Source: DATLZC01 sp037444005 (GTDB taxonomy: Bacteria > Chloroflexota > Dehalococcoidia > DSTF01 > JACRBR01). Taken from it: a DNA stretch of 9,632 nucleotides. The stretch lies in contig JBBING010000089.1 in the NCBI GenBank assembly GCA_037444005.1, positions 1 through 9,632 on the forward strand, written 5' to 3'. Position numbers and translations under genes: made by a program. Shown here one piece after another: positions 5,358-9,632 of the stretch. Below the pieces are notes generated by a model. That model was not told where the DNA came from, did not search any database, and saw nothing but the letters and a program-made list of their open reading frames with translations. The number at the start of each line of letters is the position of its first letter. Position 1 is the first letter of the stretch.

Positions 5358-7669
5358 CACTGACCGCCGAACCCGCCCGCGCGGAACTCGCCGTCGTCGG
5401 GAAGCCGACGCCGCGCATCGAGGGACCGAAGAAGGTCAGCGGGAAGGCGGTGTACGCCGCCGACGTCCAGCTTCCCGGAATGCTGCACGCGAAGCTGCTG
5501 CACGCCCCCCACGCCCACGCCCGCATCGTGCGCATCGACACGTCGAAGGCCCGCATGTTCGAAGGCGTCGAGCTGGTCGTGACGGCGAAGGACCTCCCAC
5601 CGTTCGAGGCGCGCCGCCGCTCGAACCGCGCCTATGTGCTTCTGGCTGACGACGAGGTCGTGTTCTACGGCCAGCCCGTCGCCGCCGTCGTCGCAACCAC
5701 GCCCGCCATCGCCGAGGAAGCGCTCGACCTGATCGAGGTCGAGTACGAGCCCTTGCCCGCCGTGCTCGACCCCGTCGCGGCGATGGACCCCTCGTCGCCC
5801 CTGGCCCGCCAGCCCGTGCAGGACATCGACCGCTCGGAGGCGCAGGGCCACGTCTCCCTCAACGTGCAGGAGGAACAGGGCGCCGGCAAGCCCACCAACA
5901 TCGCCTCGCAGGTCCGGTTCACTCGCGGCGACGTCGCGCAGGGCTTCGCCGAGGCCGACATCGTCCTCGAGCGCACCTACCGCAGCGCCTTCATGCACCA
6001 GGGGTACATCGAGCCTCACGTCACTGTCGCCGACTATGACCCCGTGTCGGACGAGCTCACGCTGTACACGGGCACGCAGGGGCAGTTCTTCGTGCGCGAC
6101 CAGCTCAGCAACATGCTGCGCATCCCCGAGACGAAGATCCGGGTCGTGGGCATGGAGCTGGGCGGCGGTTTCGGGGGCAAGATCTTCCTCACTCAGGCGC
6201 TGGCGGCGATTCTGGCGCGGGCCGCCAAGCGCCCGGTGAAGCTCGTCTACTCCCGCTCGGAGGACCTCATGGCGGCGACCCCGTCGGGCGCCTGCGTGGT
6301 CGACATCAAGACCGGGATGACCCGCGACGGCCGGCTCACCGCCCTCCAGGCGCGCCTCGTCTACGACTCCGGGGCCTTCCCGGGCGCGCCCGCAGTGGTC
6401 GGCGCTATCTTGCTCGGCGGGTCGTACCGCTTCCCGAACCTGGACATCGAATCGTACGAGGTGCTGACGAACAAGGTGAGCGTGGGCGCCATTCGCGCGC
6501 CCGGGGCGCACAACGCCGCCTTCGCCATCGAGTCGCAGGTCGATGAGATGTGCCGTCAGCTCGGCCTCGACCCGTTGCAGGTCCGTCTCCAGAACGCCGT
6601 CAGCGAAGGCGATGAGATGCCGAGCCAGCAGAAGTATCCGCGCATCGGGCTCCGGGAGACCCTCGAGGCCGTGGCGCGGAGCGACCTCTGGCGCGAGCGC
6701 GAGGCGTTCAAGGCATCGGCGCCGCCGGGCAAGAAGCGCGGCGTCGGCCTCGCCGTCGGCGGGTGGCTGGGCGGCCTGCAGCCCGCCAGCGCGGTCGTCG
6801 AGCTCAACGGCGACGGCACCATCAATGTCGTCGTGGGCGCCAACGACGTCACCGGCACGACGACCACGTTCGCCCAGATCGCCGCGGAGGAGCTCTCGGT
6901 CAGCGTCGACCAGGTGCACGTGCTCGTGGGCGACACACGGACCGCTCCGTTCGCAGGAATGAGCGCGGGGTCGAAGACGCTCTTTACCGTCGGGCGCGCT
7001 GTGAAGGCCGCCGCGGAGGACGCGCGCCGGCAGATCCTCGCCGTGGCCGCCGAACGGCTCGGCGTCACGGCGGAGGATGAGCTCGAGCTCTCCGGCGGCG
7101 AGGTGCGGGTGAAGGGACAGCCCGACAAGGCGCTGAGCTTCCGGCGCATCGGCGGTATCACGACGGGGTTCGGGGCGCAGCACGCGCCCATCGTCGGCCG
7201 CGGGTCCATCACCGCGCGCCGGCAGGCGCCGGGCTTCACGGCGCAGCTCGCCGGCGTCGAGGTCGATGAGGAGACCGGCGAGGTGACCGTGTTGCGCTGG
7301 GTGAGCGCGCAGGACGCCGGCTTCGCGGTCAATCCCCTCAACGTCGAGGGTCAAATCCAGGGCGGCACGGCTCAGGGCATCGGCATCGCCCTGTGGGAAG
7401 AGATGGTGTTCGACGGCGATGGCCGCCTGCGTACCCCGTCGCTGCTGGACTACCGCATGCCCACCGCGGCCGACGTGCCCGCCATCGAGACGATCATCGT
7501 GGAAGTGCCATCGGAAGACGGGCCTTACGGCGCGCGGGGCGTGGGCGAGCCCTCCATCGTCCCGGGCGCCGCGGCCGTCGGCAACGCCATCCGAAACGCC
7601 CTGGGCGTGCGGGTCACGGAGGCGCCCATCACTCCCGAGCGGATCCTACGCGCCCTCGGACGCTGTTAG
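5354..7669 (+). CDS. Molybdopterin-binding catalytic (large) subunit, xanthine oxidase/CO dehydrogenase family
   Basis: This catalytic subunit binds Mo with molybdopterin (probably the cytosine dinucleotide) and hydroxylates an unidentified substrate with water. The 771 residues are full length for the family. The N-terminal aldehyde oxidase/xanthine dehydrogenase a/b-hammerhead domain (about 18-140) begins PRIEGPKKVSGKAVYAADV. The Mo-binding part includes TQGQFF (241-246), the glycine loop GGGFGGK (270-276), SAGSKTLFTVGRAVKAA near 537-553 and GTAQGIG (671-677). The catalytic glutamate of the family is E732 in GVGEP. The active-site loop reads VGAIRAPGAHNAAFAIES (377-394). This lacks the cysteine of the form I CO dehydrogenase motif AYxCSFR and also differs from the form II AYRGAGR, so CO oxidation is not supported; aldehydes, purines or N-heterocycles are alternatives. 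It is the last gene of the operon, with its stop interlocked with the convergent cyclase gene. Confidence 0.94.
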   Translation: MTLTAEPARAELAVVGKPTPRIEGPKKVSGKAVYAADVQLPGMLHAKLLHAPHAHARIVRIDTSKARMFEGVELVVTAKDLPPFEARRRSNRAYVLLADDEVVFYGQPVAAVVATTPAIAEEALDLIEVEYEPLPAVLDPVAAMDPSSPLARQPVQDIDRSEAQGHVSLNVQEEQGAGKPTNIASQVRFTRGDVAQGFAEADIVLERTYRSAFMHQGYIEPHVTVADYDPVSDELTLYTGTQGQFFVRDQLSNMLRIPETKIRVVGMELGGGFGGKIFLTQALAAILARAAKRPVKLVYSRSEDLMAATPSGACVVDIKTGMTRDGRLTALQARLVYDSGAFPGAPAVVGAILLGGSYRFPNLDIESYEVLTNKVSVGAIRAPGAHNAAFAIESQVDEMCRQLGLDPLQVRLQNAVSEGDEMPSQQKYPRIGLRETLEAVARSDLWREREAFKASAPPGKKRGVGLAVGGWLGGLQPASAVVELNGDGTINVVVGANDVTGTTTTFAQIAAEELSVSVDQVHVLVGDTRTAPFAGMSAGSKTLFTVGRAVKAAAEDARRQILAVAAERLGVTAEDELELSGGEVRVKGQPDKALSFRRIGGITTGFGAQHAPIVGRGSITARRQAPGFTAQLAGVEVDEETGEVTVLRWVSAQDAGFAVNPLNVEGQIQGGTAQGIGIALWEEMVFDGDGRLRTPSLLDYRMPTAADVPAIETIIVEVPSEDGPYGARGVGEPSIVPGAAAVGNAIRNALGVRVTEAPITPERILRALGRC
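7666..7669. other. Interlocked stop codons of convergent genes
   Basis: The four bases TTAG contain the TAG stop of the molybdopterin subunit (forward, 7667-7669) and the TAA stop of the cyclase fusion (reverse, 7666-7668). There is no intergenic space, so any terminator for either transcript must lie inside the other gene. Confidence 0.95.
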
Positions 7670-9006
7670 GGCCCCTCGCCCCAGGGCACTTCGAAAAGCC
7701 GCATGGGCTCCTCGAAGCCGTGGAGGGTGACCGGTCCGCGGTCCCGGAACTCGACACCCTTGCCCGCGCAGAGCTGGCGGACGACGTCCGAGCAGAAAAT
7801 CTCGCCCGGTCCAGCCTCGTGGCAGATGCGCGCCGCGAAGTCCACCGCCGTCCCGTACAGATCCCCGGCCTCCGCGATGGGCTCGCCCGCATTCAACCCG
7901 ATGTGCACGCGCAGGTCAGCGTCACCCGCGAGCGCAGCGCTTCGCTGGATGGCCCGCGCGCACTCGATCGCCCGGAATGCAGATGAAAAGGACGCCATGA
8001 TTCCGTCGCCGGTGTGCTTGATTTCGGCGCCTCCGTGTTCGGCGAGCGCGGCCCGCACGATCGCGTTGTGCATCCGCCGAACGCTCTGGGCCTGAGCGTC
8101 GCTCACGACGCGGGCCAGGCGCGTGGACCCCGTCAGGTCCGTGAAGAGAATCGTCACGGTGCCCGCCACCACGCCCGGCGCCGCGCCTGCTTCAGGCGTC
8201 AGTTCGACACCGAGAAATTCGCCCATCGCCCTCAGCGTTGCGACCGCGTCGCCCTCCCAGGGGTTGTGCTGGGCGCCTTCGAGGGTCACGAAGCGTGCGC
8301 CGGGAATCAGCGATGCGAGGGTCTGGCCCTCGCGTATCGGGATGGACAGGCTTTCCCGTCGGTGGAGCACCAGTGTCGGCGCGCGGACCGCGGCTGCGGC
8401 AGCCACGATGTCCAGTTCGTACGCGAGGGTATACAGGCGGACGGCCACCTCCGGCGAGATGAGTTCGCGGAAGCGCTCGGGCTGACGAAACGGCGAGGCT
8501 CGCGCTTCGGGGTTGGTCCGATGGGTCAGGAGCAGCAGGGCCGCGTCCGGCATCAGGCGGAACGTCTCGACCAGTCGGTCCTTCCACTCCTTCGTGCCGA
8601 TGTCCACCCCTCGCGCGTAGGCGCCGTCGAGGACGAGACGCGACACCCGCTCGGGATGGCGGGCGGCGTACGTCACCGCGATGGGCGCGCCGAACGCCGT
8701 GCCGTAGAGCGTCATTCGGTCGAGACCGAGGCTATCGGCCACCGCCTCGACATCTAACACGAGCGCATCGACGTCGAGGCGCTCGGGATGGCGCTCGGAC
8801 AGGCCGTTACCTCTCGCGTCGTATCGCACGACGGTGAACCTGCGCCCGAGCGTCTCGAAGAACGCCCGGAACGCGTCGTCCGCCCACAACAGCTCGAGGT
8901 GGCTGACCCACCCCCGGACGTACACCAGCGGGGGCCCGTCTCCGTGGAGACAGTAAGCGATGCGCACGCCGTCCGCCGTGGTCGCGTACTGGATCGGCGT
9001 GGCCAT
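7666..9006 (-). CDS. Alpha/beta-hydrolase-like domain fused to class III adenylate cyclase
   Basis: This is a 446-residue cytosolic protein. An alpha/beta-hydrolase fold fills about 1-268 and a class III cyclase domain about 280-440, the same architecture as Mycobacterium tuberculosis Rv1900c. In the hydrolase part the nucleophile elbow reads YGTAFGAP (101-108), with Ala104 where Ser is expected. The acid position in HRRESLSIP (215-223) appears to be Ser219 rather than Asp, while H247 of EGAQHNPWEGD remains, so the domain is probably non-hydrolytic. In the cyclase part, metal ligands D290 (FTDLTGST) and D334 (HTGDG) are present, K330 and D382 fit ATP selection, and the transition-state Asn/Arg pair is Asp389/R393 (VDFAARI). 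The frame is open up to 9126, but the ATG at 9006 has a GAGGGAG Shine-Dalgarno and starts at the conserved N-terminus (IQYATTADGVRIAY). It is divergent from the small gene at 9150. ATP-to-cAMP conversion is inferred. Confidence 0.93.
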   Translation of the reverse strand: MATPIQYATTADGVRIAYCLHGDGPPLVYVRGWVSHLELLWADDAFRAFFETLGRRFTVVRYDARGNGLSERHPERLDVDALVLDVEAVADSLGLDRMTLYGTAFGAPIAVTYAARHPERVSRLVLDGAYARGVDIGTKEWKDRLVETFRLMPDAALLLLTHRTNPEARASPFRQPERFRELISPEVAVRLYTLAYELDIVAAAAAVRAPTLVLHRRESLSIPIREGQTLASLIPGARFVTLEGAQHNPWEGDAVATLRAMGEFLGVELTPEAGAAPGVVAGTVTILFTDLTGSTRLARVVSDAQAQSVRRMHNAIVRAALAEHGGAEIKHTGDGIMASFSSAFRAIECARAIQRSAALAGDADLRVHIGLNAGEPIAEAGDLYGTAVDFAARICHEAGPGEIFCSDVVRQLCAGKGVEFRDRGPVTLHGFEEPMRLFEVPWGEGP

Positions 9007-9009
9007 GGC

Positions 9010-9016
9010 GCTCCCT
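9010..9016 (-). promoter_or_regulatory. Ribosome binding site of the cyclase fusion
   Basis: Read on the reverse strand, GAGGGAG stands 3-9 nt before the ATG at 9006. It is the reason for preferring this start over the 40-codon-longer open frame. Confidence 0.65.
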
Positions 9017-9102
9017 CTCACGCCCGCGGGCGGGGGCGCAGGCGTGCATCGCAAATCGGAGGATACAAGCGTATCATCCTCGACCATCCGCGTCACGCAG
9101 TG

Positions 9103-9120
9103 CTTCCTCACTCGAGGAAG
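9103..9120. repeat. Perfect inverted repeat CTTCCTC-ACTC-GAGGAAG
   Basis: Seven-base arms with a 4-nt loop end 29 nt before the ATG of the forward gene. No T-run follows, so an intrinsic terminator is unlikely. A protein-binding dyad or a 5'-UTR hairpin fits the position better. Confidence 0.55.
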
Positions 9121-9137
9121 GGCCACCGCGGTCGATG

Positions 9138-9144
9138 AAGGGAG
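9138..9144 (+). promoter_or_regulatory. Ribosome binding site of the small hypothetical gene
   Basis: AAGGGAG ends 5 nt before the ATG at 9150. It argues for 9150 rather than the in-frame ATG at 9135, which has no Shine-Dalgarno. Confidence 0.65.
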
Positions 9145-9149
9145 CCGCC

Positions 9150-9515
9150 ATGCCGATGATGCAGGCGATGGTCGAACGGGCCAACCAGCGCTTCAACCGG
9201 GAGAACATCAAGGATGTCGCCGCGCGACGCGATGCGCTGGCGCCAGGCGCCGACCTCGCGGACGGGGCGCGCGCCCTCGGGGTCGCCTCCGACGGGCGCG
9301 AGCAGGAATTCCTCCGTTCGTGGCCCGCAGGGGTGAAGGAGGCCATTCGCGCGGCCGTGTACAGCGCGGTCACTCGCCCGGAGGGGCCGCTGCCCGTCCA
9401 GTTCGTCTGGGCGCCGGGCTACGATTTCGAGGTCACGGTCTGGGAGGTCGCAGGCACGCCCGAGAGCCTCGGCGGCATGACGATCGCGCTCAGAGGTCCC
9501 GTGCCGGGCAGATAG
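9150..9515 (+). CDS. Hypothetical protein, 121 residues
   Basis: I do not recognise this protein. It is soluble, with no signal peptide or membrane segment. The N-terminal part (1-75) is charged and looks helical, with a methionine-rich start (MPMMQAM) and RANQRFNRENIKDVAARRD; the segment EFLRSWPAGVKEAIRAAVYSA (53-73) is a clear amphipathic helix. The C-terminal part (81-117) looks like a small beta sheet, with LPVQFVWAPGYDFEVTVWEV followed by GGMTIALRG; W58, W87 and W98 would be core or binding residues. The start at 9150 is chosen for its Shine-Dalgarno. It is transcribed divergently from the cyclase fusion across a region with shared dyads, so common regulation is possible. Codon choice matches the neighbours, with GC-rich third positions and a coherent protein, which supports a real gene. 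No function is proposed. Confidence 0.75.
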   Translation: MPMMQAMVERANQRFNRENIKDVAARRDALAPGADLADGARALGVASDGREQEFLRSWPAGVKEAIRAAVYSAVTRPEGPLPVQFVWAPGYDFEVTVWEVAGTPESLGGMTIALRGPVPGR

Positions 9516-9545
9516 CCCGCGCGCGGCCACGGCCGATACTTCCGA

Positions 9546-9559
9546 GGGCGAGCTCGCCC
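9546..9559. repeat. 14-bp perfect palindrome GGGCGAGCTCGCCC
   Basis: It lies in the 58-bp gap after the small hypothetical gene and just before the Shine-Dalgarno of the next start. It could fold as a 5-bp GC stem with an AGCT loop. The pyrimidine stretch after it is not a proper T-run, so a terminator is only a weak possibility. Confidence 0.4.
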
Positions 9560-9573
9560 CGGGAGGTCTCTTC

Positions 9574-9632
9574 TTGCGCCGGCCACGCGTCACCAGCTTC
9601 GTACCTGCCCTGGCCGTCCTCGCGCTGGGCGC
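9574..9632 (+). CDS. Start of a probable secreted or membrane-anchored protein (partial, runs off the window)
   Basis: A TTG start is preceded by GGGAGG (9561-9566) with 7-nt spacing. The 19 complete codons read as a typical Sec signal peptide beginning: a basic n-region (MRRPR) followed by a hydrophobic stretch (FVPALAVLALG). The frame is still open at the window edge. It is 58 nt downstream of the small hypothetical gene on the same strand and might belong to the same transcript. The TTG start and very short length keep this tentative; the mature protein cannot be judged. Confidence 0.5.
   Translation, partial: MRRPRVTSFVPALAVLALG

Larger units (their letters stand above)
9007..9149. promoter_or_regulatory. 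Divergent regulatory region with paired GAGGA/TCCTC half-sites
   Basis: This 143-bp region separates the cyclase fusion from the small forward gene. It contains GAGGA at 9059-9063, TCCTC at 9077-9081, TCCTC at 9105-9109 and GAGGA at 9114-9118, forming two inverted pairs. The first pair encloses GATAC-AAGC-GTATC (9062-9075), which also supplies -10-like hexamers on both strands: TATCAT at 9072-9077 forward and TATCCT at 9060-9065 reverse. No good -35 elements are seen for either. The region probably holds both promoters and an operator. Confidence 0.4.

Noticed and set aside
5339..7354. Reverse open frame of 671 codons opposite the molybdopterin subunit
   Set aside because: Low-complexity antisense translation; the forward protein carries every family motif.
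3988..7669. Calling the operon coxMSL (aerobic CO dehydrogenase)
   Set aside because: Gene order fits, but the large-subunit loop lacks both the form I and the form II signatures, so the name would imply an unsupported substrate.
8014..8757. Forward open frame of 247 codons opposite the cyclase fusion
   Set aside because: No recognisable motif; it lies fully inside a well-supported reverse gene.
9007..9126. 40-codon N-terminal extension of the cyclase fusion
   Set aside because: The extension is not domain-like, covers the dyad-rich promoter region, and the ATG at 9006 has a good Shine-Dalgarno.
9546..9573. Intrinsic terminator after the small hypothetical gene
   Set aside because: The stem is only 5 bp, there is no T-run, and the following bases are better read as a ribosome binding site.

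Overview
The window is GC-rich bacterial DNA, coding-dense, with no tRNA, rRNA, CRISPR array or mobile element that I can see. The very high GC content, short intergenic gaps, TANNNT boxes placed 7-8 nt before two start codons (a leaderless-transcript layout) and an alpha/beta-hydrolase-adenylate cyclase fusion would fit a Chloroflexota- or Actinomycetota-like soil or sediment bacterium. This is inference only: no marker gene here fixes the taxon, and a GC-rich proteobacterium or Rokubacteria-like genome is not excluded.

Layout. (1) 117-3218 (+) encodes a large cytosolic c-di-GMP enzyme with the order PAS-GAF-PAS-PAS-GGDEF-EAL. (2) 3267-3950 (+) is ribulose-phosphate 3-epimerase (rpe). (3) 3988-7669 (+) is a compact three-gene operon for a xanthine-oxidase/CO-dehydrogenase-family molybdenum hydroxylase: FAD subunit, 2Fe-2S subunit and molybdopterin catalytic subunit, with an 11-nt gap and then an ATGA overlap. 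Its active-site loop is neither the form I nor the form II CO dehydrogenase signature, so the substrate is unknown. (4) 7666-9006 (-) is an alpha/beta-hydrolase-like domain fused to a class III adenylate cyclase; it converges on the operon so tightly that the stop codons overlap. (5) A 143-bp divergent intergenic region holds two inverted repeats that share GAGGA half-sites. (6) 9150-9515 (+) is an unrecognised 121-residue protein. (7) From 9574 a TTG start with a good Shine-Dalgarno opens a signal-peptide-like reading frame that runs off the window.

How it may fit together. The window carries two nucleotide second-messenger proteins, one for c-di-GMP and one for cAMP. Both have elaborate N-terminal sensory parts and flank a central-carbon enzyme and an oxidoreductase operon. 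The cyclase's hydrolase-like part has lost the nucleophile serine and apparently the acid residue, so it looks like a ligand sensor rather than an enzyme. No molybdenum-cofactor insertion or maturation genes are present, so the hydroxylase must rely on genes elsewhere. Nothing in the sequence proves a functional link between these units. The most interesting items are the degenerate hydrolase sensor, the atypical hydroxylase active-site loop and the GAGGA dyads between the cyclase and the unknown protein.
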